64,000 nt of DNA from assembly GCA_019054805.1 (NCBI GenBank), contig JAHQIY010000005.1, forward strand, positions 1,347,501 to 1,411,500. The letters run 5' to 3'. The notes below the pieces were generated by a model that did no database searches, was not told the DNA's origin, and saw nothing but the letters and a program-made list of their open reading frames with translations. How positions within the stretch are numbered: position 1 is the first letter of the stretch; the number at the start of each line of letters is the position of its first letter. Shown here piece after piece: positions 1 through 10,039 of the stretch. The position numbers and the translations under genes were made by a program. Origin of the DNA: Brachionus manjavacas (lineage: Eukaryota > Rotifera > Eurotatoria > Ploima > Brachionidae).

Positions 1-271
1 CACAATTCCACACTTAATTTAACATTTTTATTTGGAGTGCAATTTTATAGAAATTTGCAGAGTTTTTGCACAAAATGCCTAGCTGTTGTCTTAAATTTGA
101 TAATACCATCTTCTTAACTGATGCACAAAGATAAGCCAGATTTTTACTTGTTACTTATCTCAGAAGTTTAATACTTCAAAATTCTGACAAAAACATTTAT
201 ACATCAGCTCACATATTGCCTTAATTATAAGCCGGTGTTCTTGACACGCGCCTGATGGCATAAATTAGAAT
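1..271. other. A+T-rich region, nothing recognised
   Basis: No coding potential, RNA gene or repeat end could be supported here. It runs directly into a decayed LINE fragment. Confidence 0.4.
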
Positions 272-570
272 TCCATTCTTAGATAATGAATGCAAAGTTT
301 CTTGTTATAAAATTGGACTCTAAGTTAAATTTTGATTCAATGAAAGATGAAGTTAAGGAACGTTATAATTCAAGGCTCAATTTGATGAAGATTTTGTGGA
401 ATAAAAAATTGCGTCTAAGTTTTAAAATTTAAGGAAACCATAAATTTTTAGTTGGTTCCATTTTGGATTATATCTTCCCATCTCTTAGCTCATTCTCAGA
501 TACTAATATTAAAAGAATACGACACTCCCTCCAACATTTTACATTACGAGGCCTTAAATAAAACTTATTT
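272..570 (+). pseudogene. LINE family 1 fragment (C-terminal part of reverse transcriptase)
   Basis: Interrupted reading frames align by eye with the C-terminal part of the family 1 ORF at 12,340-12,700. Shared pieces are a stretch like FLGIKFDPKLTF, then NSRLNLIKIL, then an ending like TPSDILHNEAF, which here reads with stops and indels (near 510-565). The core catalytic domain and the 3' tail are missing. This is a dead 5'- and 3'-truncated retrotransposon piece with no expected product. Confidence 0.6.
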
Positions 571-587
571 TTTACATTACATTAGCT

Positions 588-895
588 TTTTTCTAAATAG
601 ATGAAAAAATTTTAAAATGGGTGAACAATTTTTAGATTAGGTCAAATTATAGTTCATAAAACCTGAGAGCAAGAATTGTTTCAGTAAAAGGTGAACCACA
701 GTTTACCTAAGCGACTAGACCCGACAAACTTGGTTTTCTTATAACTTTAGTGATAGTTTACTTTCGTTTAGTGCATTTTAACAAATACTGAATTTATGAA
801 AAATGGAAAACAGAGCGTAGATAGTTTTTTAAGCTACAAAAATTATCTTTAAGGAGCATCATATCACAAACCCAAATTCAAAATTTATAGAAAAA
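588..895 (+). repeat. Dispersed repeat R1, copy 1
   Basis: About 300 bp that recurs at 9112-9530 in the same orientation, with a roughly 110-bp extra segment in the second copy. Shared blocks include GCTTTTTTCTAAATAGATGA, GACTAGACCC near 715, and AAAACAGAGCGTAGATAG near 808. In the other copy part of this sequence forms the right arm of a long inverted repeat, so R1 is probably part of a non-autonomous DNA element. No coding capacity seen. Confidence 0.65.
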
Positions 896-2309
896 CTAAG
901 TTTTTCATGTTTGCAATACCAACTTAAATTTTTTTTTTTTGAAAATGAAAAAATATTTGAGCATCACACTTTTTTAATGTTATTTCAACATTGGATACAT
1001 TTTGTAATTCAAACACAAAAAATAAAACTATATCAATCATCATAAATTTTTAAATTATTTAAAATGTTGAATCCAAATGTAAAATTTATGCTAAAAAATT
1101 TTCCAATTTGATTTTTTTTATATTTCTCCAAGTAACCTAATTTATGGAATCAAGACACTTGAGGTCTGTCACTGGAATTCTTTTTAATAGTAATAACGCT
1201 TAAGAATATTTTTTAATGAATTAAAACCATTCACAGCTTCAAACCGAATTCTTTGTTTAATGACAGAAACTTAATTTCTGGACTTAGTTCGTTTACATAC
1301 ATGAAGATCGATAAAGAATAATATTCGAATTCAATATTTTTACCGTATTTTCTATTATGTCCCAAAAATATTAGAGAAAAATTGGTTTTTTTGTGTAGCC
1401 GATATTTGTTACCAAAATAAGCTACTTGCATTCAAATATTCCTTATTATTATTATTATTTATTTAAAGTTTAAGTCACATTGACAATTAAATTATAAAAA
1501 TTTAAAAATTCAAATTATTAAATAAAATTAATTTTTAAAAATTAGTTTTAAAATTTTTTTTAAATTCTAATTTTTCCAAAAGACTTACACAATTTGTCAT
1601 CCGAAGTCATAATCAAATTTCAATTGATTAATTAATATTACGCCATTTAGATTAAAAAAAAAGTTCTTTAAGCAAGCGTGTTATTTTTTTTTTGGTGTAA
1701 AAAAAACATTTTATGTGAAAAAAATTAAAAATGGACAACAAGGAAAAGAAAATGGCTTAAGAAATAATTGTCAAATAAGAAAGAAATTAGAAAGCGTGGA
1801 TATTTTAAAAAATAAATCTTTTTTTCGAGGTAAATTGTTGAAGTGGTTAAATCAATCCATTTTAAAAATTTTAATTCTTTTTAAAGAAAAAAGAAATATT
1901 TTGTACCTATTTTAGGCAATTGCTTTCTTTACTACGAAAAAAAATAACTTTAGATCAGCGATGAGCAAAAATAATCAAAATTATTTAAGATGTCTATAAT
2001 TGAAAAAGTTCTATTGTAGAGAAAAAGAAATGAATAATAAAAATATTTTTGTCTTTAATTGGGATAATATAAAAATTAAAACAGAGCTTATTTCTTTTTT
2101 GTAATTTTGAATATTTAGTAAATTTAATTTTCAATCATTCTCTTGATAATTTAGGTGAATCCAAAAACAAAACTTTTGTCTTAGTATGATAAAAGAATAA
2201 GATTGAAAAACATTTTTATCTAAAAAATCAAGAAAAAATTTTGAACCAATTTTTACGCAATTAAACGCAATTCGAATGGCTTAAATATCGGTAAATAAAT
2301 CTTTTTTAA
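896..2309. other. Non-coding A+T-rich region
   Basis: No gene is supported. A stretch near 960-1030 (core GGATACATTTTGTAATTCAA) recurs inverted at about 8215-8275, so it is repeat-derived. Short open frames at 1231-1431 and 1715-1915 have no conserved features and a composition expected by chance in A+T-rich DNA. A short ATT microsatellite lies at 1443-1460. Confidence 0.4.
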
Positions 2310-2680
2310 AAGATAACTCTAAAAAGTAGCTCAATTATAAATAACATAAGACCTATTTCTAGCTGCTTAGCTCAAATCTTTGAAAAACTTATTCTTTATC
2401 ATTCTCCTAATCTTTCAAAAGTTAGTAAGAATCAGGTTGTTTTTCGTAAAAAACATCTTGTAATCATACTTTTTTTTTTAAATTAAAGAAACTATTCTCA
2501 ATTATGCTAATATGGATTCTTGTTGTAGAATAGCTTCTCTGGATGCTCAAAATGCATTTCATTATTTATGGTGCGATGGGATATTTTAAACTATTTAGAC
2601 TTATTCCTAGAAAAAAAAATTCCAATTGGATACTTCTTTACTCTTATCCGTCCAAAATGGGTCAATATGTCTCAAAAATG
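2310..2680 (+). pseudogene. LINE family 2 fragment (reverse transcriptase)
   Basis: Decayed copy of the element at 19,745-22,440. Recognisable pieces are NNIRPISSCLAQIFEKLIL, then KVSKNQVVFRKKHL, then SCCRIASLDAQNAF, followed by WCDG, matching the family 2 RT at about 20,860-21,105. Stops and frameshifts interrupt it. Neither the catalytic DD block nor the 3' tail is present. Confidence 0.7.
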
Positions 2681-2702
2681 TGTTCTTCATAACAAAGCAT
2701 AG

Positions 2703-3068
2703 GACCACCTTTATTCGACGGAACAAATTCAATTTTTGAGCTCATTTTTTAAAAATATAAGTTTTTGTTTCTTAAGGTTCCAAAATGGAAAAGTTTTTAT
2801 ATTGAATGGTAAAGAAAACCACCATGTTTAAGAGCCAAAGTTGTTCCTTTTTAATTCACATAATTAATCTTAATTAAATTTACACTTAATCTTTTTTCGA
2901 ATTATTTATTAAAATTGACAGTAAAATGACAACTTTTTAACACTTAAATGTAAAAAATAATAAAATATTCTCCTCATATTTTTTCTTCGGTCATTAAAGA
3001 TTTTTTTATTTTGATTATTATCATTTTACAGTAAATAAATTAAAGCGTTGTCATTTTACCATGAGCCC
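2703..3068 (-). repeat. Dispersed repeat R2, copy 1
   Basis: About 365 bp that is the inverted counterpart of 14,882-15,275. One end carries GGGCTC followed by GGTAAAATGACAACG; the other carries GAATTTGTTCCGTCG followed by AATAAAGGTGGTC. The block GTAAAATGACAA occurs more than once inside. No coding potential. It is probably a non-autonomous transposable element, but I could not find terminal inverted repeats or a target duplication. Confidence 0.65.
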
Positions 3069-3129
3069 AATAATTTATCTTGGCAAGAGCAACGAAAAAA
3101 TTCGAGAGCAACGAAAGTCTGCGATTAAA

Positions 3130-4460
3130 TTGTCTAAAATTTGAAATTAGATATTGATGAGTCTTTCAAAAGGACTGTTGCAAACAGTTCTTAACGAACC
3201 TGACTAGATAAATAGGTACACCCAGGTTGACTAGTTTATAGATTAGTCCAGCATGCCAGACTTTATCAAAGGCTTTTGAAATATCAAAAAAGATACCACA
3301 TACCTTGCTGCCATTATGTTTATTTAGTCGTTCTTGTATCTTTTGAGTCATGAATAAAAGATTATCAGCAGAGCCTCTATTATTTCTGAATCCAGACTGC
3401 TCGTCAATAATGAGTTTTTTACTTTCTAAAAAGTAATATAAACGATTTCAAATAACTCTTTCAGCTAGTTTACCAAGACAACTTAGAAGACTGATTCCTC
3501 TATAATCAACAGGATCAGTAGAGTAACCAGCCTTCTTTGGAATCATCGAAATCACTGCAATTTTCCAGAATTCAGGTATTCCGACACTTAAAGAGAGATT
3601 TATCAAATCAAGGAGGAGACTAATTGCCTTGAGTGAAAGCTTTTTGAGAAATCTGTTGTGAATGCCATCTTCACCAGGCGAAGAGTCAACTTTTAATTTG
3701 TCAATAATGTTCACTAGCTCTAAAGTGACACTTTTGAAAATTGGTCGTCACTGTAATCCAACTTTGACACAAATTCCTCTAAAAAGTTGTAGCAATTTGT
3801 ATCAAAGTCCGTACAATCGCTACCCGACTCAGAAAAGGTCTTACTTAATATTGAAGCAAATAAATTTACTTTATCTTCATCAGATTCATAAATTCTTCCA
3901 TCTTGGATAAGTTTCGGAATTCCTGCGCCTTTCTTTTGCGATCTTGCTCTATTTATAATTGCCCAAAAAGTGCTAGAAGAGGCGGGGTATGGGCAAAAGT
4001 GCTAGAAGAGACCTAAAGATCTACATCCAACAACAGGAGTCTTAGCATTAAGGTCTCCCAAAATGATCAGATCCTTACCCAATTCACAGTAACTCTTAAT
4101 TAAATCTTTTTTCAAAGTGTTCGAAGGAACATATAAGGAAACTAAATTAAAACATATACCTTTGGAGTCAATTTTTATGCCAACATGATCAATGTCCAAG
4201 TCAAACTCAGAAATTTTAAAACAGTTAATTTTGTTGTTAACAAGTATTAAAACTCCACCCCCATGCGTAGGATTTACTTGTCGGGGTTTAAAGTGAGCAA
4301 AGTAGCCTGAAAATCTAATAAAGGTATTTACTTGTTCCTCAGTTAGTTTTACTTCTTGAATGTCCGGTTGAAACTCTTGTAGAAAGACACTGAGTTCTAT
4401 AATTCGATCGCGTGTGAGTTTAAAGCAGTTCCATTGAATGATTGAAAGAGTGTTATTATT
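3130..4460 (-). pseudogene. LINE family 1-like retrotransposon, broken (endonuclease + RT)
   Basis: Read on the minus strand, the apurinic-endonuclease domain comes first (from about 4452): IIQWNC, GGGVLILV, LVSLYVPSN, then LGDLNAKTP. The RT follows: SSPGEDGIHNRFLKKL, WKIAVISMIPKKAG, DYRGISLLSCLGKL near 3448-3714, then GIFFDISKAFDKVWHAGLIYK near 3200-3310. Stops and frameshifts separate the blocks, and the element ends before the catalytic DD motif, so it is 3'-truncated and inactive. The order EN-RT and the KAFDKVWH block resemble Jockey/CR1-group LINEs; clade assignment is an inference. Confidence 0.85.
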
Positions 4461-4472
4461 TTTTTTTTGCTA

Positions 4473-4530
4473 AATAAAAGACATTATTGTTTTTTAAGTT
4501 TAATAAAAATAAACAATAATGTCTTTTATT
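4473..4530. repeat. Perfect 20-bp inverted repeat (hairpin)
   Basis: AATAAAAGACATTATTGTTT at 4473-4492 is exactly inverted at 4511-4530, with an 18-nt spacer. It sits just upstream of the endonuclease start of the minus-strand LINE (about 4452), so it could be part of that element's 5' region or an unrelated palindromic insertion. Confidence 0.8.
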
Positions 4531-4534
4531 AATT

Positions 4535-4936
4535 TGTTTTATCCTAAAAAATTGATTGTTAATTTTTTTATTAGAATTTTTCACGGATTTAAAATCAAAT
4601 CAGTCAACAATAAGAGAAGAAAAAAGGCAAAATTTATTTATTTTAGGAAAAGAAAAAATAGAGAAATAATATAATTAAATTAAAGAATAGTTAGGTCTTT
4701 AATTGCAGTTGTATTTTAAAAATAACATCACAGCTTATATATATGCATGTGTTTCTCACCTTCATCAATTTTATAAATTACACTATGAGTATCAGTATTT
4801 TTAATAAGCAAGGTTTGTAATCGGCGATTATTTTAATGATTTTAATAAGCAACTTATGATTTATCTTGCTGTAGGATTAGAAAAATTAAACGATGATACG
4901 ACGTTACAGTCTTTTAAGTCTGTATCGTAGGGGGAC
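4535..4936. other. Non-coding region, nothing recognised
   Basis: No gene or repeat end was supported. The stretch is of mixed composition and less A-rich than its surroundings after about 4,800. Confidence 0.35.
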
Positions 4937-5087
4937 AAGTTTCGACTGGGTAATAATTGCGGTGTAGATGATCAACTCGATGCAGGAAACCTCTGTTTAA
5001 GATCGGAGCCGTTGCTCAAAAAGGTACTTGAAAAGTAGATGAGCGCCTTCTCATTATCCACTAGGATAGAATAGGGACAATAATAAT
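4937..5087 (+). repeat. Conserved ~150-bp element E150, copy A
   Basis: This copy matches the reverse complement of 25,962-26,108 over its whole length. The best conserved cores are ATTGCGGTGTAGATGATCAA, then GCTCAAAAAGGTAC, then GATGAGCG, then TAGGATAGAA and GGGACAAT. The 3' third folds as TATCC-loop-GGATA, enclosed in copy B by GTCCC/GGGAC pairs. No open frame, tRNA-type A/B boxes or poly-A tail were seen. It could be a SINE-like repeat or a structured RNA; the class is unknown. Confidence 0.6.
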
Positions 5088-5093
5088 GCTTTG

Positions 5094-5226
5094 TTATGGG
5101 AGTATTATTGGATAGCTTAAACGATAGATGGGTCTGTCAAAAATAATAATTTATCTAATTGATTGATTGATAACCGATAACAGCTGAGTAATTGATCCAT
5201 CCTATATTATGACTAAACTCCCATAA
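5094..5226. repeat. Small fold-back element
   Basis: The ends are inverted repeats: TTATGGGAGT at 5094-5103 and ACTCCCATAA at 5217-5226. An inner imperfect pair (GATAGATGGGTC and GATCCATC) extends the fold. No target duplication is evident. This looks like a tiny MITE or snap-back element, directly after E150 copy A. Confidence 0.5.
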
Positions 5227-5554
5227 AATGTTGCCTTCTTTTTTTTAAAAGAATTTTATTTTGGAGAGTTGATAAATATAATTTCGCATTTTCGAAATTT
5301 CATAAAAATCTTAATATGTATGGATTATGTAAGAAAATTTTCTTTTATTTGTTAGTGTAGCTAAAACTTATTTTTTCTCATTTCTTTTAATTTTATTTGT
5401 ATGAATTAATGTCTATTAGAAGGTGTAATTGAGAATTAATATCCTTTTATTAAAAGACTCCTGATTATTATTGAATAAAAGCTACCTAATCAAAATTCAT
5501 GCAGTCCACTCTCTGAAATTTTGAAACTTGTCTTAAAAAAAAGATTGTAGTATT
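5227..5554. other. Non-coding A+T-rich region
   Basis: Nothing recognised. The next recognisable sequence is the family 1 LINE beginning at about 5555. Confidence 0.35.
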
Positions 5555-5811
5555 AATTAAAGAACGAAGAAAAGTAAGAAAATTTTTGAAAAACTAGATG
5601 TCGTTCTCTTAAGATAGCTCAGTCTTTTAGAATTTTGGAGTCGAAACTGACTTGATTTCATAATTAAAGGTGGAAAAAATCCACTGTCAACTAGACCTTT
5701 TTGGAGGAAAATAAATAAGCTTAGCTCAACAAAACTTACATGACCAATCTCTTCATTATTTAAAGATGGTGAGTAAAATAACTCAGATACATAAAGATAC
5801 ATAAATTCCCA

Positions 5812-6015
5812 AAAAAAAACTAAAAGAACTAGCAAGTTCTGGGTCTAGAAATTGTTTAAATTTTATTGTTTAAGATTTTCGACTTCAGTGACTTTATTTG
5901 TAATTAGTTTACTCTTATACATGAGTTTGGACTTAGGTCGAGTCCGAAAAACCTGAAAAATAGCAAATATAACTATGATGCCTAAGAAAATATTTTTCAA
6001 ACCTATAAAAAGTAT
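5812..6015 (+). repeat. Dispersed repeat R3, copy 1
   Basis: About 200 bp shared with 13,598-13,803. Common blocks are AAAACTAAAAGAACTAG, AAGATTTTCGACTTCAGTGA, TTAGGTCGAGTCC and ACTATGATGCCTA. Both copies begin with an A-run and both interrupt or adjoin family 1 LINE sequence. AGGTCGAGTCC loosely resembles a Pol III B box, but no convincing A box was found. Confidence 0.65.
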
Positions 6016-6077
6016 CATATAATTAGAAAAAAAGATGTCGAGTCTTTAAACAGTAAGAAAGTCTGTTGTCTTTATTT

Positions 6078-7782
6078 GGGGTTGTGAAATTCATTTCAAT
6101 TCGATCTTTTCAATTCAGAAAAACTTGAATAACTTTTTTACTAAAAGAGATAATTTAGTTCTGTAAAATGTTTAATGGTTAAGCAATTTTGCTTAATCCA
6201 AAAAAAATATCTGTAAAAACTCTGAAATCACACTTGATTGGAATCCTTTATAATGGGGTTCAAAATGCAGAATATTTTAGAGTATTTTGCAGACTTGTTT
6301 TATTATTTTATTAATTTTATTAAGAAAACGTAAAAATAAAGAAACGTTTGTATGCGCTATCGATGCGAGTAAAGCTTTCGATAAGTTAAATCGTGATATT
6401 TTATGGGCCAAGTTAGTAAAAAGAATAGACCCTTGTTTACTACGAGCCTTAATAACGTATTATTTAATCTCCAAATGTCTTATCCAGTTAAGTTCTAAAC
6501 GGTTTAGTCCTTTTAAAACGACACGGGGTGTGAAACAAGGGGGTCCTCTAAGTCCGTGTCTGTTCTCAATTGAAATAGATGATCTTAGTGAAAAACTCGA
6601 TGAAAATGAATCAGTGATAACAATGGGCTCAAATAGAAAAAATAACTTGTTGTATGCTGATGATGTTTTATTACTTGCAAACAGCTCAAAAAAATTAAAT
6701 GAATAACTGAAAATCACAGAAGAATATGGACTTGAACATGAGATTAAATTTAATCCAAGCAAAGCCAATTCAATGATAATGTTTCCAATAAAATATAAAG
6801 AAAATTCGAAGGACGAAATATTATTTCAGGGAACCATAGTAAAAAGAGTATATTCAATTAAATATTTAGGTGTTTGGATAGACGAAAAAATTAACTCTAA
6901 TAGGTCACTCAAAAGAAGAATTAGAGCTTTTTCATGTGGATTCAATCAGATGAAAACAGCTGGTATAATTTGTGATATTGTAGACACTAATGTAAAATTG
7001 TGATATTATAAAACGTATATTAGGCCTCTACTATACTATGGTCTTGACAATTTGGTAATGAACTTGAAACAAAAGAAACCATTACAAACACCTGAATCAT
7101 CGATAATTAAATTTATGTTTTTGTAACAGAAACGTACTAGAAGTACCAATCATTTCAGGGTTTGTAACATAGAAAAAGTAGATGAATTGAACACAAAAAC
7201 AAAAATTAAATTTTTTAAACGATTGACAGATTTTGAAACCACTCATGAAATACTTAGAGAACTGATTTAGTGTTACAAAAAGGTAAAAAATGATAAAAAG
7301 AGCTTGTTACATGAATTATTTCAGATGGTGGATATTGAGAAAGAAGATCTCGGGTACATTAATGAGAAAAGCAGTGAGATACTCAGTGGTATGGAACTGA
7401 ATGCTAAGTTAGATTGAAAGAAAGTGGAAGTAATGAAAGTGAGTAATACGTCATCGCTTGTTGGCTGTGAAAGAAGAAACACTTTAAATAAACTATTAGG
7501 AGTTAAGATATTAAAAAAATAATTATTAATTGTATAAAAAAAGAGTTAAATCTAGAAATAATTAATTTAACTTTTGCTTTTTTTTTTTTTTTTTTTTTTT
7601 TGTAAAACGCTAAAAAGGGATGGATGTCCATGATGATTATCCTAACCCCTAAAAGCCTTAGTTGCGGCTTTTTTTATATAAATAAATAATTAAATAAATT
7701 AAGCATTTTACAGAACTAAATTATCTCTTATAGTAAAAAAATTATTCAAGTTTTTATAAATTGAAACGAACTTCGCAACCCC
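6078..7782. mobile_element. Long-TIR MITE (MULE-like) split by LINE family 3
   Basis: The left arm begins GGGGTTGTGAAATTCATTTC at 6078 and the right arm is its inverted partner ending at 7782 (GCAACCCC). The arms are about 100 bp and match the uninterrupted relative at 13,158-13,459. A 9-bp direct duplication, TCTTTATTT, flanks it exactly (6069-6077 and 7783-7791). Long TIRs with a 9-bp duplication are typical of Mutator-like elements. There is no transposase inside; the centre is occupied by a younger LINE. Confidence 0.8.
6245..7690 (+). pseudogene. LINE family 3, 5'-truncated, with 3' hairpin
   Basis: Frames at 6287-6706 and 6773-7003 carry RT motifs in order: VCAIDASKAFDKLNRDILW, GVKQGGPLSPCLFSIEIDDL, LLYADDVLLLANS, then YLGVWID. 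The YADD catalytic box is intact, but a stop at 6704 and later stops and frameshifts break the ORF, so it is inactive as written. The tail after about 7500 has a long T-run, then the hairpin AAAGCC-loop-GGCTTT (about 7650-7672), then A+T-rich repeats ending near 7690. It lies inside the MITE at 6078-7782 and so inserted after it. It differs from families 1 and 2 in the RT core (LNRDILW). Confidence 0.85.
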
Positions 7783-8205
7783 TCTTTATTTTGAGATTTC
7801 TAAAGCTTTTGATGGAGTTTGGCACGATTGATTAATTTACAAGTCAATTAAAATTAATCTACCTCCTTATTGAATAAGGTCGTTTCTCCATCTAAAAACT
7901 TCTAGAGCCTTCAAGATATAAAAGGTCATCTTAGTGATTTTTTCCTTTTAAAGCAAGAGTTCCACAAGGGTAAGTAATTACTTCACTTCTTGTAAGCATT
8001 CTTTAAAATGACATACAAAAAGGTAATAAAAAAAATGCCAATATTCTCTTCTTTTTGCAGATAATTTTGGTTTTTTCTTTATCAAAAAAATTGGAAAACT
8101 TAATAAGTATCTAAATTAAATTGGAAAATGGCTTTTCAAATGGAAAATAAAAATTTATAATAAAAATTCATGTAACATGATCTTTAAAAAAAAATTTAGT
8201 TAAAA

Positions 8206-8608
8206 TGGTTTAATTTTTTGTGTTTGAATTACAAAATGTATCCAATGTTGAAATAGCATAGAAAAAGTTCGATTTTTTAAATTTATTTTTCTGTTCCAAA
8301 AAAAAAATTTTTTTTAGTTAATATTTCAAGCATATTCATATTTGAAATTAAACTCTTTGGTGAAATAGAATTAGTTTAGATTTTTGTTTGGAAATTTGAA
8401 AAAAATATTGAAAATTCTTTTTTAACTTTTAAACAATTCAGTTATTTATTTTTTCACAGCAAATACTTCTTCAGAATAAATGCTTATGAAAAAAACTAAA
8501 AATGAGTTTAAATAATATAAAATTAAAAAAAATGAATAAAATGTAAAATAAAAGATAAATAATTCATTCAGATTATTCAAATATTATATATTCAAATGTT
8601 GAAAAACT
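8206..8608. other. Non-coding region with repeat relics
   Basis: About 8215-8275 is the inverted partner of 960-1030. The remainder is A+T-rich sequence without recognisable coding or structural signals. Confidence 0.4.
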
Positions 8609-9352
8609 GGGTCCAATCGGCTAGGTGAACTATAGTTCACTAATTATCCGAAAAATTGTTGTTCTCATGTTTTATGAACTATTGGTTATCCCTATTTTAT
8701 TGTTCACGTATAGGTGAACTAAATAGAATTAGGTGAACAATTTTTAGATTATGTGAAAAATTGAATGAAGCTATTTAATAGAAAGCCTAATTCTCGAAAC
8801 TGATATAAAAATTTGTTAATAATCGTTTTATTTTTAATTTGAAGGAGCTTTTGAAATAGAATCGTATTTGCTCTGATTTGGTTAACTTGGTATTACTCTT
8901 TCAACAATCCCAAATACCCAGATGCACTTTCTACTTAAATCTTTGGCTTTCAGCATGCAATAATAAAAATTAAAGAAAATTAAAATTAATTTTTCACCCT
9001 TTGAATGTTTTACATTAGGCAACAAAGATTCATCTATTTCGCAAAATTTATCTTCTCAGCCCTACGTTAAATTTCTATGTAATTATTTCCTATTTTTGAT
9101 CATTACGTTAGCTTTTTTCTAAATAGATGAAAAAATTTCAAAAAAGGTAACTAATTTTTAGATAAGGTCAACTCAGAGTTGTTAAAAAGTCACAAAGACA
9201 AAAGACTTGTAAAAAAAAAATTTCAAAAGACTTTAAAATGACTTTTTTTTTGACTTTTACGCAAGTTTAGGTCAACTAATAGTTCATAAAACCTGAGAAC
9301 AAGAATTGTTACAGGAACAGGTTAACCACAGTTTACCTAAGCGACTAGACCC
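8609..9352. repeat. Element with ~90-bp inverted arms containing R1 sequence
   Basis: The left arm starts GGGTCCAATCGG at 8609 and continues through TAGGTGAACTATAGTTCA to TTTTATGAACTA near 8680. The right arm is the imperfect inverse (TAGTTCATAAAACCTGAGAA to GCGACTAGACCC, ending 9352). The overall form is that of a 744-bp non-autonomous DNA transposon. A clean target duplication was not found. The second half overlaps R1 copy 2. Confidence 0.6.
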
Positions 9353-9530
9353 GGAAAAATTTATTTTATCCTCATAAAATTGTGATTTTAGTGATAATTA
9401 AATTTCGTTTGGTGCATTTTAACAAATAGATTTATGAAATGAAAAATGGAAAACAGAGCGTAGATAGTTTTTTAAACTACAGATATTATCTTTAAGGATC
9501 ATCATTTCACAAACCCAAAGTCAAAATTTA
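9112..9530 (+). repeat. Dispersed repeat R1, copy 2
   Basis: Matches 588-895 in the same orientation, from GCTTTTTTCTAAATAGATGA to a block like ATCTTTAAGGATCATCAT. Compared with copy 1 it carries about 110 extra bases (roughly 9172-9280), starting CAGAGTTGTTAAAAAGTCAC and rich in AAAGAC/GACTTT. These may be a small secondary insertion. Confidence 0.65.
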
Positions 9531-9545
9531 ATAAAAAAAAAGGTT

Positions 9546-9895
9546 TTCAATAAACTTAGACAACTATCAGTCTCAAATCGATTTTTAGACTGAGTGAGAG
9601 AAGTGTGAGGGCAGGATTCAGTCATTATGTTCCACTGGTGGACAGACTGGTGTAAAAATAAAGAGAAATTTTTTAATTAAGATTTATCGAATATCCACTT
9701 CCTTTGTATAATTGCTCCCTTACAATTTATTCTTTTATTCTTGAACTATCAAATATTTAAACATGGTTAACGTCTTGCTATTTTAAATTTTTATTCATTT
9801 TATCTTATTTAGTTTTTTTTTAAACTTTATTTTCTATATTTTTTTATTTGAAGGAGCATTGGCTCTGTACATATTTACAATCAAATAAAAAAATA
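9546..9895 (+). pseudogene. LINE family 1, 3'-end fragment
   Basis: Only the decayed last part of the ORF and the 3' UTR remain. It aligns with 12,700-13,050, including a piece like CTTGAACTATCAAATATTTAAACATG and the terminal stem-loop GGAGC-ATTG-GCTC (9853-9865) followed by GTACATATTTACAATCAAATAAA. It shows that the 3' hairpin is a conserved part of the family. Confidence 0.75.
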
Positions 9896-10039
9896 GAGAA
9901 AAAAAGTTTAAATAATTTAAAATTTAATAATTTAATAATAATTTAATCACTTAATTTTAAATTTAATAATGTAAGAATCAACAAAAAAAACTGTTGGATT
10001 CTTTAAAAGCAATTATGGTATCACTCAGCAAAACAAATC

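Larger units (their letters stand above)
5555..8205 (+). pseudogene. LINE family 1 copy broken by nested insertions
   Basis: Pieces of one family 1 element are strung along this span. At 5555-5810 is the linker upstream of RT (IKERRK, later a block like RPFWRKINKLSS). At about 6020-6068 is a short piece. At 7783-8205 is the RT core and beyond (EISKAFDGVWHD, then RVPQG, later WLFKWK), heavily decayed. Between them sit repeat R3 (5812-6015), and a long-TIR MITE (6078-7782) which itself carries LINE family 3 (6245-7690). The flanks of the MITE rejoin into a continuous LINE sequence, which shows the order of insertion. Confidence 0.75.

Noticed and set aside
4937..5087. E150 as a known snRNA, 5S rRNA, SRP RNA, hammerhead or spliced-leader RNA
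   Set aside because: None of the diagnostic motifs of those RNAs that I know is present; a class could not be assigned.
5557..5835. Minus-strand 92-codon open frame
   Set aside because: The plus strand of the same stretch aligns with LINE family 1, so this is a shadow.
5890..5960. AGGTCGAGTCC in repeat R3 as a Pol III B box (tRNA-derived SINE)
   Set aside because: It lacks one base of the consensus and there is no credible A box 30-60 bases upstream in either copy.
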